The notes below the pieces were generated by a model. That model ran no database searches. It was given only the letters and a program-made list of their open reading frames with translations, and had not been told where the DNA came from. A DNA stretch of 64,000 nucleotides from Ophiura sarsii (Eukaryota; Echinodermata; Ophiuroidea; Amphilepidida; Ophiuridae): positions 70,776,919-70,840,918 of the forward strand of contig CM069452.1 of NCBI GenBank assembly GCA_035610835.1, read 5' to 3'. Shown one piece after another: positions 33,781 through 45,960 of this stretch. Position 1 is the first letter of the stretch. Each line of letters opens with the position of its first letter. A program made the translations under genes and the position numbers.

Positions 33781-34784
33781 AAAAAAAAATATATAACAAA
33801 ATATGCACAATTTAGACAATTGAAGAAGAAAGAAATTAAACTTTTTTGAGGGGTTCCTTTAGAAATATACTCTCAAGCCTGATCAAGGCACACAAGAATG
33901 TTGGCATATTTTGAAGCACATAGTGATTATGATTAAGACCGGACTGGGTGTACAGGTTATTCGTATGACTTATAGCACAAGGCAGCGTAGCTGCCGAGTG
34001 CTATAAGGAATTAATAGCACTCATCGACAGTACTAGTATAAGTGATGATTTATGTGGCAGAACTCTGCTGTACAAACCCCTGCACAGTAGGACACTGATA
34101 GAACTTAGAAGTTTTGATTCAAGCAACACTGATCAAGATAACAAATCATCTACTAAACACACACACACCAAGTTGAGATATAATTAATCAGGCTATTTAC
34201 GATGTCAAATTTATAGCACTCTGAAGCTGTACTAAAAGTGAAATTTGTGGAACTCTGGACTGGCTGTGTATGTGCTATTAATGCTTAAATAGCACAGCTT
34301 TTTTTAACTGATGATAATGAATTACGACAGGTTGATATAATCAGTTGTAAAGGTGTGTTTAATATTATTCAATGTTACTCATTGTAGGCCATGTCAGTCA
34401 TTGCGATGGTCTGCAAAATCTTTGTTTTATATCTATTCAACAACTCCCCATGTTAATTTAAGATAAACAACGCTGATATGGGCAACCAGCACGCTGATCG
34501 AACCGCACCACGCAGATAATGTGTTTAGGTGCGACGCGGACCTAACCGCTGGTGTGTGTTGTTTTGGAATTATCGCGCACACGCGCGTTTACATCCTCTT
34601 TTAAAGCTAAAAGGAACTTTTAATTACTATTATTTTAATTTTATCATTTTAGTGTCAAGGTTTTGAAAATAGTTTGAGTGAAATTGTTAAAAATGAAGTA
34701 TAATTAAATTGTGTTCTTATTTGCATCGATTATTTATGAAATGGTGGTCAAATCCCTGGTCGTTGTTGATAAAGTTTAAAAATG
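33781..34784. other. No gene recognised
   Basis: No coding or repeat call. The words TATAGCACTC and AGCACAGC recur at 33970-34300 without a regular period. A GC-richer patch lies at 34480-34600. Confidence 0.45.
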
Positions 34785-35050
34785 CATGTTTCAGCGTATG
34801 AACATTGGTGATACAGATCCGCTGAAACATGATTTAATCCCTATGATATATTTAGAGAATAAAGGTATTGTTTTTAGACCGTATTAACCGTGTTATATTG
34901 TCTGACATAAATGCGGACGATAGTATTATTTTAAGTAAAACAATGACGCCGCAGGCGGAGTTGTTCTACGCAATAAATAATACTACCGAACGCATTTATG
35001 TCAGACAATATAACACGGTTGGTACGGTCTAAAAACAATACCTTTATTCT
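34785..35050. repeat. Two adjacent inverted repeats
   Basis: CATGTTTCAGCG (34785) pairs with CGCTGAAACATG (34820-34831). A second pair has arms of about 60 bp: 34854-34912 against 34991-35050, sharing ATTGTTTTTAGACCG and TTATATTGTCTGACATAAAT. The centre holds its own small GC hairpin near 34950-34965. The right arm ends where the hAT-like element begins. Confidence 0.85.
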
Positions 35051-35201
35051 CAGGGGCGGACTGGCCACTGTGGCGTTGTGGCGATCGCCACATGGGCCGC
35101 TTTGTTTTGTACTCAAATTTTGTGGCCGTGCGAAAATTTGTGACTGTGCAAAATTATGTGACCGTGCAAATTTTTTTGACCGTGCACATTTTTTTGACCC
35201 T

Positions 35202-35242
<41 letters not shown>

Positions 35243-35402
35243 ACACTTACGTGAAATTCACGAGGTGACTGACTTGGAAAAAAATTGGGTTAACCTTTTA
35301 CGAAAATTTACTACCGGGACGACATACTTCTGCCTGACATGGTCAAAAAGGGCCGCTTTAATAATTTTGCCACGGCCGCTTTCAGGTCCCAGTCCGCCCC
35401 TG
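35051..35402. mobile_element. hAT-like MITE with perfect 8-bp target duplication
   Basis: The terminal inverted repeats begin CAGGGGCGGACTGG (35051) and end CCAGTCCGCCCCTG-like (to 35402; AGTCCGCCCCTG visible). TTTATTCT occurs on both sides (35043-35050 and 35403-35410). A CA-starting terminus with an 8-bp duplication is diagnostic of hAT. Inside are four short repeats around GTGACCGTGCAAATTTTTTT and a run of 40 C (35203-35242). No transposase is present. Confidence 0.92.
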
Positions 35403-35410
35403 TTTATTCT

Positions 35411-36322
35411 CATTCTTAAACAATCATACATTGACATTTATCAAAGAAATAAGTACATTTTATTGTCCACATTTTACAACTTTTACCTCTGCTAGGATCG
35501 AATAACCCACAAACATTCCATCCAATCCCATGCGATGAGTAAACCATTGCGTAAGCGTTGCGGCGCCGGCATAAACGCAGGAAAGGCGCCAAAGACGCAC
35601 TGCAGAAGTGCGCGTTATGGAGCATTGAGAAGGTCGGACGCACTGTTAAAACGTAAGCCCCACTTCCCCGTATTCAATTGTCTCATCTAAATGTCGCCGA
35701 TTTTTCTGAGAACCAATCAGAATGCTTAAACTTTCTTAGCTGTTTAAGAATTGTAATTAAGAAATGAATGAAAAATTCAGTAGTTCATTGGAAATATCTT
35801 AAAAACATACGTCCTGCGACCTTTTGAGCCAATCCGTCCGTGCCAATGGAGGTTGGGTTATGATAGGGACAGGGAAAATACTCAAAAGCGCAAAAGCACC
35901 AAAAACAAGCACTTTTCACCCCCACAGGACATATTGTTCACAAGTTGTCTTAAATTAAACAAATAAAGATGTCCATTCACCAAACAATCAACAAATTACA
36001 CAACTCTGGAAGTGTTTAGTGTACGCCTGTTGTGTAGTCTGAATAAGTCCATGAATAAATGATGAGGGTTTTGACAGTTAAACAGGAAATGTGTAAACAT
36101 GGAAAAGTGCAATGTTATAGTCACGCATTTGGGCGTTTTGTCAACGCGTGTGCATATTTATTAGCAAAAAAGCACATTTTACATCAAAAAAACATTTTTG
36201 CCCTAAAAATCACTTTTCTAAAATCAGAGCGCCGTTTTAGTGCTTAAATTCCCTATCCCTATAGGAACATTGGTGATGTGATCAAGCAAATCAGTCGGAA
36301 GTCAGAAATATTGATTTTGAGA
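35411..36322. other. No gene recognised
   Basis: No supported coding sequence. GTGATCAAGCAAATCAGTC at about 36278 has an inverted partner near 37150-37180. The mariner-like element at 36323 may thus sit inside an older inverted-repeat element of about 0.9 kb. Confidence 0.5.
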
Positions 36323-36986
36323 TACAGGGTGAGTCAAAAAGAAGTTTACCCGGATTGGTGATGTTTTAAAAAACAAACAAATGACACTCGAGAGTTCAGT
36401 AAAGCATATTTAACAAGCATTCTCTCCTGCTTATTTGGAAAAAGGAATGACACAAATTGAGCATTGCTAAGAGGAGTTATGTCTATTTTAATAAAGGTAC
36501 TCATTTGGCAAGCTGTCCACGGAATACTTGACCAAACAAATGTAAAGTATGCATTTTAGCTGCGTACTTCCCTATTGACCGAGATTGTTGATGTTTTTCA
36601 AAACAAATAAATGACACTTAAAATTTCAGTAAAGCATTTATTTACCAAACATACTCTGCTGCTTATTAGAGAAAATCAATGAAGCAAATTGATCATTCCT
36701 AAGAGAAGTTATGCCTGTTTTACTGAAAGCGCTCATTGTTTGTAGCTGTCCATGGAATGCTTACTTATCATTTGTTTTGTCAAGTATTTCGTGGACAACT
36801 TGCAAATTATCTTTATTAAAATAGGCATAACTCCTCTTAGCAATGATCAATTTGTGTCATTCTTTTTTCCTAATAAGCAGGAGAGAATGCTTGTTAAATA
36901 TATGCTTTACTGAACTCTCGAGTGTCATTTTTTTGCTTTTTAAAACACCACCAATCCAGGTAAACTTCTTTTTGACTCACCCTGTA
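36323..36986. mobile_element. TA-flanked TIR element with about 200-bp inverted arms
   Basis: It starts TACAGGGTGAGTCAAAAAG and ends TTTTTGACTCACCCTGTA. The arms 36325-36530 and 36785-36984 match with scattered differences. The middle (about 36575-36780) is a third, more diverged version of the same unit. Ends and TA flanks suggest Tc1/mariner. It is non-coding. Confidence 0.88.
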
Positions 36987-38099
36987 TAGTAAAATAAGAT
37001 ATTGCCTTTTGTTTCCTGTTGTTTTGGGAACCCTTCAACTGCTCATATCTTTCAAATTAATATTCCAATTACAATGGGGTTTGCTGTAAAAGTAGCTTTG
37101 CAAATATGCCTTGAACAAGCGTAAGAAACTGAATATGTAATACGCTCTACTTCAGACTGATTTTGCTTGATCGCATCACATATGTGTACCGCCGTGCAAA
37201 AGGGGTGCAGCTGTCGGCAATATGCATTTGAAGATATTGATAGAATTGGACATTGAAAAACAAAGAAAGTAAAGACAATTGTCAGTAACTTTTCTTCATA
37301 AAATCAGGAAGCAGTATCCAATCTTAACCCCAAAGGTGTCATTTTGAAGCGTTAACAAAGCTTGTATGATTGATTTTAAGAACTTTTTCTTTGAGAGGCA
37401 ACTGCACCCTTTTTATATTACACATGTTCGTTTATGTTTGCAGAGTCCAGTTTTGAAGTGGTACATATGTGACCTGTGAAAAGATTTTTTCAAACATTCC
37501 CTAAATGGCCCTTCAGCATGTATAAGTAATTCATATAGGCCAGTAATGCACCCCAGCTCAAAAAAACAATGTATGCTTATTAAAGTGTCGACTGCCCCCT
37601 GGAAAATTGGAGGTGCATGGCGCGTGAAAATATTATTAATATTGGTGACATTTTTGTATAGGCCTATCCTGTAAATTCAGCTAATCACAGATTCATGTTG
37701 AATATTTGCATTGAGATGTGGAACTGTTATTTCAACTTATTTGTAATAAATAAGCAAATTTCAAATTTGAACGCACTGTTCCAGGCAGTTCCAACGTCTT
37801 ATCGAATGTCTTTATCAATGGTGTATGTATGACCTCTGACCCAGAGTTGCCAGGAAGTGTTGACTTTTCCATGAAATCATGGGATGTATTTGATAGACGT
37901 ATTATGGATCAATTGAACGTACATATGACTAAGTTGGTAGTCCCCCTCGTTGCCATTCATAAGATGCTGAGTTTTTAAAGTCGGAAGTGTCTGGAACAGT
38001 AAGTTGTTCAAATTTTGGAATTATTTCTATGAAATTGGCTTATTATGTTTCCTTGGATTGCATGATGAAACTGTTCTCTGTTATGTGTTATGCCCAGGG
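36987..38099. other. No gene recognised
   Basis: About 1.1 kb with no supported exon or repeat, apart from the inverted partner near 37150-37180 noted with the previous interval. Confidence 0.5.
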
Positions 38100-38345
38100 G
38101 AGGTTACGGGGTTGTGCCAGCAAATATGGTCCCATTTTTCACCCTGTGGTAAATGAATGACCACTTTTCAAAGCCATTTTTGGTAAATGTATGGGTCTAA
38201 AATCCTTAATTGTGTTTTGTTTTTTGACAAAATTTTTAGCTATAGGAAAATTCTGGGTCTCCGGTAAATGAATGGTTCCATTCTCCACCGAAATTTGATC
38301 AGTTTTTCACATCCCTACCAACAAAAATCCCTGAGTATCCCCCCC
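38100..38345 (+). repeat. Decayed repeat related to 41930-42360
   Basis: The phrases GGTAAATGAATGACCACTTT, GGTAAATGTATGGGTCTAAA and a GGTCTCCGGTAAATGAATGG-like segment recur in tandem at 41930-42360. It ends in a short poly-C. Non-coding. Confidence 0.7.
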
Positions 38346-38424
38346 CCCTGGTGTTATGTTTATAGGAAATACATTTGACAGTGTTATAGGTCAATACAGC
38401 CATTGCTATATTCTGACCTTGAAC

Positions 38425-38755
38425 AGCTTCAACCCAAAGAAGATTTTAAGGTCTTCCCACAATGTATTGCGCGAACGCCAACCAACTAAATCTTTTTCCA
38501 CACGATGCATTTGTCAAGCTCTTACATTTTAGAAATAAGAAAAAGGAACACTGATAACTAATTTATTCATTGATGTAAACTAGAATCTAAGAGCCCTAAC
38601 ATTGAACGTGCTATGAACCCATGATTGTGTGCATATGTCTATGCCAGATGGGAACTGAGACAAATTAGAGACCAGAATTAGGGCATTTTGCAAAAACGCA
38701 ATGCATTGTGGTGGTGTCTTTAAAATCTTCTTTGGCTTCAACCTGAGACTCAAAC
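38425..38755. repeat. Inverted repeat, about 45-bp arms
   Basis: AAAGAAGATTTTAAGGTCTT (about 38438) and its neighbour CCACAATGTATTGCG match the reverse complement of 38697-38750 with a few differences. No TIR-type boundary or duplication was identified. Confidence 0.7.
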
Positions 38756-38974
38756 TTTGCATAACGGTGCTTCAAGTAGAAGTTTGTGTTTCCCTAGAGA
38801 TGTACATATTGTAGCGCTCCAGTATGGGAATTATGTTGGAAAATACCTTGTATTGCTACATTAGTACATTATACAACTGTCACTGATTATACGGGATTTC
38901 TGTTGGAAAATACCAAATTTCTTAAAAGATAAAGACAACGCAGTGCATACCAACTGAAAGTTATTGTATCTATA

Positions 38975-40083
38975 TACAGGGTGAATCAAAAAACATTGTG
39001 CACGATTTGAAGCGGCCATTTGACCTTGATGCGTGCATTGAACCATGGAATTTTTGTTGTTTGTATAAAGCGTTGTTAATCTAATTAATTCTCCCAAAAA
39101 ATGAAAGCAATCGACTTAAAAATAAGCAAACTGTGGCAAGTTTCGTAAACTTACCGCGTTTATCGCCATTCCAATGGGATTTACACACAGTAAAATTGGT
39201 TTGCCTAAAATGGTCATTATTATCACATTAATTGTCAAAATGTTCCTGTAAAATCATTCTTTCACTCTAGGATAAGTAATTAATAGTCTAATATTGAGTT
39301 GTCAAATGAAAAGGCAAATCTGAATACAAGCATCACCTGCTACAGACCAAGAAAGCAAGAAGTCTTCAAGAAGTGGAGGCACGTGTCAGAGCCGAAATGA
39401 CAGGCTTAACACCGCAACAGGGGAATGGTTAGACGTGCTGTTCGTAATATGTTGGACAGGGCACACACATGTCTTCAGCAAAAAGGTGGCCATGTCCAAG
39501 GAAGGCTTCATTAACAAAACCTAATATCAGCAAACAACTAAATTATTTCTATTTTGAATTGCAAGGAAGCTAACATTGTATTGTATGCCTTAAAAATCAC
39601 CTTTAGCAGAAGAACATAACTCATACCGTGTGAACCTAAAGGCAAATGTGAATGACTTTTCAGTTCAACTATCAAGAAACAAAGTGTCTTCAGAACATTT
39701 CATTTGTGCAATATTTTTAGTTTGTGAAGTATTATTTATTTCTACAATGTGTTACCACCTTTGGCTCATTTGATATACCAGGAACCTGTAATTAACTACA
39801 GGCACAACAATGCCTTTGTTGTAGGCTCTCACTCAATATCATCATTCTGCTGAAATATTCATGTCTTAACTGTGTAAATCCCATTGGAATGGCGAAAAAT
39901 GCGGACAGTTTACAAAACATGGTACAGTTTGCTTATTTTTTAGTCGATTTCTTTCATTTTTGGGGAGGATAAACTAGATTAACAACGCTTTATACAGACA
40001 ACAATAATGTCATGGTTCAATGCACGCATCAAGGTCAAATGACCGTTTCAAATCGTGCACAATGTTTTTTGATTCACCCTGTA
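38975..40083. mobile_element. 1.1-kb Tc1/mariner-like element
   Basis: TA at both ends, with left end CAGGGTGAATCAAAAAACAT and right end ATGTTTTTTGATTCACCCTG. The inverted arms extend about 215 bp (38977-39190 against 39872-40081). Between them lies a remnant of the transposase C terminus (39373-39514). The length is short for an autonomous copy, and most of the catalytic domain is gone. Confidence 0.88.
39373..39514 (+). pseudogene. Transposase C-terminal remnant (IS630/Tc1/mariner type)
   Basis: Two frames together show VEARVRAEMTGLTPQQ, then after a 1-base shift RRAVRNMLDRAHTCLQQKGG followed by HVQGRLH and a stop. The pattern RRAVxNMxxRAxxCxQxxGGHVxGR is typical of the extreme C terminus of many invertebrate IS630-Tc1-type transposases. 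The DDE/D catalytic residues are not present. It lies centrally in an element with matching ends, which strengthens the call. Confidence 0.7.
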
Positions 40084-40132
40084 ATGTGTGTGTATCTACA
40101 TGTATGTGTAAAGATATAAGATTTAAAGGTAG

Positions 40133-40475
40133 ATGACCTGATCACATTTTCGTATCACAGAATTATTTCAAACACACGGAGATTTTCATATCATATGAAA
40201 GCTCGTATTTTTCTCATCATCATACTGAAATTTGACGCCCTAAATCGGTATAATTACGGAGAAATCTATGAAATAACGTCGAATTACCGCGAATGGTGGT
40301 AACCACCGATATAGTTTGTGTACTACTCAATGGGTACAGTTCACAGCATCTTGTGCATCTAAAATAAGAACCATTAGAGCTATGCAACTCAAACTTTGGA
40401 ACACGACTTTTTTAAGGATGACCTTTCATGTAGAATAGAAAACTTCAAGTTGAAAATCGGAACATCTACCTTTAA
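40133..40475 (+). mobile_element. Family B TTAA element, short-end subtype
   Basis: TTAA at 40133-40136 and 40472-40475; 335 bp between. It shares the shortened right end (GGAACATCTACC) with the 32406 copy. Confidence 0.88.
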
Positions 40476-40919
40476 ACATGTACTATTTATTTGAAATTGT
40501 ACATTTTGTGTTTACAAATATTTTATTCGAAATTCAATGTCTAATAAATATGAACATATGTAAAGCGATTACAGAACATAGATGTTTTGATATGTTTATT
40601 GTGTCAAATTTACTCCAGACTCCAGCCTAGAGGATTGTAGCTGATTTATTGTGATCTGATACAATTTTGACAAAAAAACTTTTAAAAAAACCCTCCAATT
40701 TGAGGAACAGACAAGTGCAGTATCATGGCCAAGACAGTAAACCACAAGTCACAATTAATTTGTAAATAATACAGCCTTTTGTAAGTCAAATCAAGACATT
40801 CTTATTATTCTGCCTTTTCATCAAGTTACTTGAGTGCATTAAACACTAACTTGTTGATAAGGTTTTTGTGTGTATTTGGTCCTCTTGTATGGGAACCACA
40901 ATACCACCAGACATAATAA
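40476..40919. other. No gene recognised
   Basis: AT-rich spacer without a supported feature. Confidence 0.45.
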
Positions 40920-41075
40920 AAAAAATCCAATTTTCAAAGTCTATCTCAAGGATTACTGAACCAATACCAGGCTTGTTTGTACTTATTTCAATGCATTTCT
41001 CATGTTGATTCCAAATATGGTAATGAAATTCATATGATTGTGACATTTTTTAAAACTTTGTGTGAAATGTGGTAA
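40920..41075 (+). mobile_element. Family A element, internal fragment
   Basis: TCTATCTCAAGGATTACTGA, then AATGCATTTCTCATG and GATTCCAAATATGGTAATGA match the family A interior. Both TTAA ends are missing. Confidence 0.75.
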
Positions 41076-41414
41076 GTGCAGAGAAAGGAAAAACTAAATC
41101 CATTTACATCTAGATATATATACACATGGCAATTTTTCACTTGCCATTTACAAATCTATGGGAATATTGCATGTGAATATGGCAACATGTAAAGGCTTAT
41201 AAATGTTCTGTTTTGGAGTAGCTTTTGAGGAAATATGTTATTATCGGATTTCCCAGACTAGCGTAGATTAAATCTATTTAAAAGATTCAAGTTTGTATTT
41301 TTGCTCCATTTGCAAGATATTGAAACGATTCTGTTGGGGTGGGGTGGGGCGGGGGCAACAATTACACTTCATTTTTATGTTCATGCCATGTTTTGCCAAC
41401 CAGTGTTGTGTTAC
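41076..41414. other. No gene recognised
   Basis: Spacer with a G-rich stretch at 41335-41355; nothing else supported. Confidence 0.45.
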
Positions 41415-41827
41415 TAAGAGCGTGTTTCTGCTGGGGATATAATAAACGCTAAGTTTGCCCAGTTGAAACAGGCAGAACCCGGCAATAATCGGTATTTTTG
41501 GTAATCCTAAAAACCTTCACAAACCAGGTTTGGAACCGGCAATAATCGGCAATAAACCTAACAGAAACAGAAAGGCGATTCTTAGCGGTTTGCGCCGTGA
41601 ACCGTGTCACGCTGGGTTATACACATTATTGTGAGGCAATCTTTTTCAGGTGCGGTGGCATTGTTTGGTATTACAAAAGGTCAAATGTCGTGGCCCATCG
41701 ACTCGGATCGATAAACTTAGCGGTAACTTTTCGCGAGTAGAAACAGGGGGATTAAAAACTGAATGATTGAAAGTTAGCGTTTATTAGCATTTACTTTTTG
41801 CAGTGCCCCAGCAGAAACACGCTCTAA
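41415..41827. mobile_element. PIF/Harbinger-like MITE with TAA duplication
   Basis: A 407-bp element (41418-41824). Left end GAGCGTGTTTCTGCTGGGG; right end CCCCAGCAGAAACACGCTC, an exact inverted partner of 19 bp. TAA flanks it on both sides (41415-41417, 41825-41827), as expected for PIF/Harbinger. Inside are two copies of a CCGGCAATAATCGG phrase. Non-coding. Confidence 0.88.
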
Positions 41828-41929
41828 GTAATTCCATGTACCACAGTTAGTTAAATCTGTTGACGCTTGGGTGGTAACATAGGATTGGCGTAGGAAAAGG
41901 AGGGACTAAAATGCATGATATTTACCAGG

Positions 41930-42860
41930 GGGTGGGGGAGCATTTAGTGGATATGAGGTCAAAGGGATGTGCTGCCAATAGGGTGCCATTTTTCAACCGC
42001 CTAGTAAATGAATGACCCCTTTACATAGATGTTTTTTTGGTACATTTTTTGGTCTATAGCCTTAAATTTCTCAGTAGAAAAGAGTTATGGCTAAATATGC
42101 TGTTATTTGCTGTTATCTTTTAGCAAAATATGTAAGCAAATTATGGGCCTTTGGTAAACATATAGGTGGGGGGGGGGGGCACTTAGTGGATTTTAGATCA
42201 CCGGGATATGCCGCCAAATAGGGTCCCATTTTTAGCCGTCTGGTAAATGAATTACCCCTTTTCATACCAATATTCGGTAAATGTATGGGTCTATCCTTAA
42301 TTTTCTGTTTTTTACTAGAAGTTTTAGCAAAATTTGTCAAATATGTAGGAAAATTAGAGGTCTCTGGTAAACACATGGGTCCATTTCCCCCAGAAGTTTG
42401 GTAAATGTGACAAACTTGTGCCCTACAATATGACAAGGAGGGCTAGGTCCCGGGGGGGGGGGGGCACTCAATTTTTTTTGGTAGGGGTGTGCCGCCCAGG
42501 GTCTCAAAGAGGGGGGATACAGAACTGAACTGAGTGGATTTTATGACGAAAAATAGGGTCGTAGGAACTGATTTTCCCCAAAAAGTAGGTCTTGAGAACT
42601 GGCCTATATAGTTCAATTTTGATTAGTAAGAACGCAAATTTGCGATTTTTTTGGTGGTTTTGGAACGCAATATTGGGACTTTGGAATGCAAAATTTCGCG
42701 ATTTTCGAATTTTCAATGAAATGGGGGTCTTAAGAACTGATGCAGGCTCAAAAGGGGGGGTCATAAGAGCTAGCAGCAGAGGGTGAAAAGGGGGTCTTCA
42801 GCGCGGCACATACCTATACCCTTTTCCAATGTCAGCCGGGGGGGGGGGGGGGGGCTAGGT
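41930..42860. repeat. Diverged tandem repeats with poly-G tracts
   Basis: Two units of about 230 bp (41930-42150 and 42165-42370) share GGTAAATGAATGACCCCTTT-like and GTAAACATATAGG-like phrases with 38100-38345. A different G-rich repeat follows at 42440-42860, with GGTCGTAGGAACTG and GGTCTTGAGAACTGG phrases and G runs near 42167, 42452 and 42838. Confidence 0.75.
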
Positions 42861-43151
42861 ATGAGTCATACAACGATGAGTGGCATGATATTATCAGACC
42901 AACAACCAGTTCTAAGGTTGACACTGATGCAATGTGTTACACATTAAAAATGGACAACTTTTGATCTTATGCCACCTGTATGTAGCAATGTCAGTAAAAT
43001 AGATAGTTAAAAGTTACTGATTTTTCTTCAAATTAACAATTGATTTTCAAATTCACTGGGCATCCAATGCATCTATGCATGAATCAACTGCATTTATATG
43101 TATTCTCAGTTGGTGACTGAGAGCATTCACATCTAGCACTGCGCAAGGTAG
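42861..43151. other. No gene recognised
   Basis: Short spacer between the G-rich repeats and the 4.5-kb element; no feature supported. Confidence 0.4.
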
Positions 43152-43269
43152 CCCTCAGCCATAAAGGTGCGATATCTGACAATTGCGCAAATAGCAATAA
43201 ATAGCAACTTGACTGCTATTATGACTTTTATTGCTAATGACTTGCAAAAATGCGCAATTATCAAAATGT

Positions 43270-43740
43270 ATCGTTTATATAGTTGCTATTATGATGCTAA
43301 ATAGCGCGAATTTGAAAACATTTTGAAAATTGCAAAGAGGTGCTATTGTATAATTTTTGAAATTAGCGCATATTAGCATCAAAGTAGCAAGTCGTTTATG
43401 TTGTTGCTATTATGATGCTAAATAGCGCGAATATGAAACATTTTGAAAATTGCAAAGAGGTGCTATTGAGTAAGTTTTGATATTAGCGCATATTAGCATC
43501 AAATTAGCAATTCGTTTATATAGTTGCTATTATGATGCTAAATAGCGCGAATATGAAACATTTTGAAAAATTGTGTTAGTTTTGATATTAGCGCATATTA
43601 GCATCAAATTAGCAAGTCGTTTATATAGTTGCTATTATGATGCTAAATAGCGCGAATATGAAACATTCTGAAAATTGTAAAGAGGTGGTATTGTATAAGT
43701 TTTGAAATTAGTGCATACTAGAATCAAAAAAGCAACAGTT
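43270..43740 (+). repeat. About 120-bp tandem repeat, 4 copies
   Basis: GTTGCTATTATGATGCTAAA starts at 43282, 43403, 43523 and 43628. The fourth interval is about 15 bp shorter. Units contain TAGCGCGAATATGAAACATT and ATTAGCGCATATTAGCATCA. Confidence 0.92.
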
Positions 43741-44149
43741 TTTTGTTGTTGCAAATGACTTGCAAAAACGCTCATTTTTCAAAATTTCTCGTCTATATCT
43801 AAATTAGCGCATATTAGCACCAAAATAGCAACATCATAACTCTGGTTGCAAATTGCATGCAGCAGATGCTATTAGCGCAATTATGCGTTTATGAAAAAGG
43901 CCCCACGTCCGTCTCGATCTATTATGTTTCCTCGTTAGCACACCGTGCTCGCTATTAGCGCAATTATGCGTTTATCAAGAAGTACTTATTTCATGTTTTG
44001 TTTTTCGAATGCATGCTGTTGTTGCTACTAGCGCAATTATGCGTTTATGAAAATCGTGAATGGCTTACAGCAGATACGGCAGCGCCATCCTGGTTCCGAA
44101 TAAAGGCAAGCATTTATTAGAATCTGCTTCTTTTTGTCGACTTTTATAT

Positions 44150-45960
44150 TCTTTAGTCCAGTATTAAATAAAAGATAATGCATTTTCAATGCCCAAAGAT
44201 GCCCAATGATGGGTCGTTCATAAAAAGTGGTCGGAGGTGATTACTCCTGTTACGGAAGACACACTAATCAAAATCATACCGATACGTCACATTTCAAAGG
44301 CAAGTATTGTTAAATAGACTCTTTTAGGCCACTTCCCATAGATACCCAATGATGGGCCGTTCTTTAGAAGCAGTCCAAGGTGCAGATGACCCCCACTATT
44401 GTATAATGCATTTCAATGTCCAAAGATACCCAATGATGGGCTGTTCTTTAAAAGTGGTCCAAGGTGCAGAGGACCCCTTGTGCGTAACCGCACAGAATGG
44501 AGCATATTTATACTAATCAAAATCATACCGATACGTCACATTTCAAAGGCAAGTATTGTTAAATAGACTCTTTTAGGCCACTTTTGTATAATGCATTTCA
44601 TTGTTCATAGATGGTCAATGATGGGCCGTATGGGTAGACTCTTTTAGGCCACTTTTGTATAATGCATTTTATTGTTCAAAGATGCCCAATGATGGGCCGT
44701 TCTTTAAAATCGGTCCAAGGTGCTTATGACCCCCTTGTGCGTAACCGCCCAGAGTGGAGCATGTTTATATAGAGCCCCGCAGGGCTCCGGAAGACAGAAT
44801 TAAATCATACTATACAAGGTGCAGATGACCCCCCCCCCCCCCCACCCCACTTCCGAAAATGCATTTCAATGTCCAAAAATGCCCAATTTAAATAGACTCT
44901 TTTAGGCCACTTTTGTATAATGCATTTTATTGTTCAAAGATGCCCAATGATGGGCCGTTCTTTAAAATCGGTCCAAGGTGCTTATGACCCCCTTGTGCGT
45001 AACCGCCCAGAGTGGAGCATGTTTATATAGAGCCCCGCAGGGCTCCAGAAGACAGAATTAAATCATACTATACAAGGTGCAGATGACCCCCCCCCCCCCC
45101 CCCCCCCCCCCGCCACTTCCGATAATGCATTTCAATGTCCAAAGATGCCCAATTTAAATAGACTCTTTTAGGCCACTTTTGTATAATGCATTTTATTGTT
45201 CAAAGATGCCCAATGATGGGCCGTTCTTTAAAATCGGTCCAAGGTGCAGATGACCCCCTTGTGCGTAACCGCCCTGAGTGGAGCATGTTTATATAGAGCC
45301 CCGAAGGGCTCCGGTATGGGCCGGTCTTTAAAAGTGGTCCAAGGTGCAGAGGACCCCCTTGTGCGATAGACTCTTTTAGGTCACTTTTGTAATGATAATG
45401 CATTTCATTGTTCAATGATGCCCAATGATGCCCAATTTAAATAGACTCTTTTAGGCCACTTTTGTATAATGCATTTTATTGTTCAAAGATGCCCAATGAT
45501 GGGCCGTTCTTTAAAATCGGTCCAAGGTGCAGATGACCCCCTTGTGCGTAACCGCCCTGAGTGGAGCTTGTTTATATAGAGCCCCCAGGGCTCCGGAAGA
45601 CAGAATTAAATCATACTATACAAGGTGTAGATGACCACCCCCCCCCCCCACTTCCGATAATGCATTACAATGTCCAAAGATGCCCAATGATGGGCCGTTC
45701 TTTAAAAGTGGTCCAAGGTGCAGAGGACCCCCTTGTGCGTAACCGCACAGAGTGGAGCATGTTTATATAGAGCCTCGCAGGGCTCCGGAAGACAACCGAG
45801 AGTAACCGTTATATGTAAAGTAATCCACATTTAAATATACGCTGTGTTGCTGATGCTGTTTCAAGCTAATGAAAATCAATTGTTGTATTAAATAAAAGAT
45901 AATGCATTTTCAATGCCCAATGATGGGTCGTTCTGTAAAAGTGGTCCGAGGTGATTACTC
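44150..45960 (+). repeat. Complex satellite with higher-order units of about 260 bp
   Basis: CCCAATGATGGGCCGTTCTT recurs about ten times. A longer unit beginning at the AATCGGTCCAAGG phrase repeats at 44711, 44969, 45235 and 45518. Other shared phrases are AGACTCTTTTAGGCCACTTT and GAGCCCCGCAGGGCTC, a small perfect hairpin seen at about 44771, 45031 and (variants) 45296, 45577 and 45771. Poly-C runs lie at 44829-44841 and 45088-45110. Frames here are repeat artefacts. Confidence 0.9.

Noticed and set aside
34998..35495. 165-codon frame with polyproline
   Set aside because: Runs through the hAT-like MITE and its 40-base C run, including both target duplications.
43270..43740. CRISPR-like array
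   Set aside because: The 120-bp units are contiguous and similar along their whole length, without unique spacers; the genome is eukaryotic.
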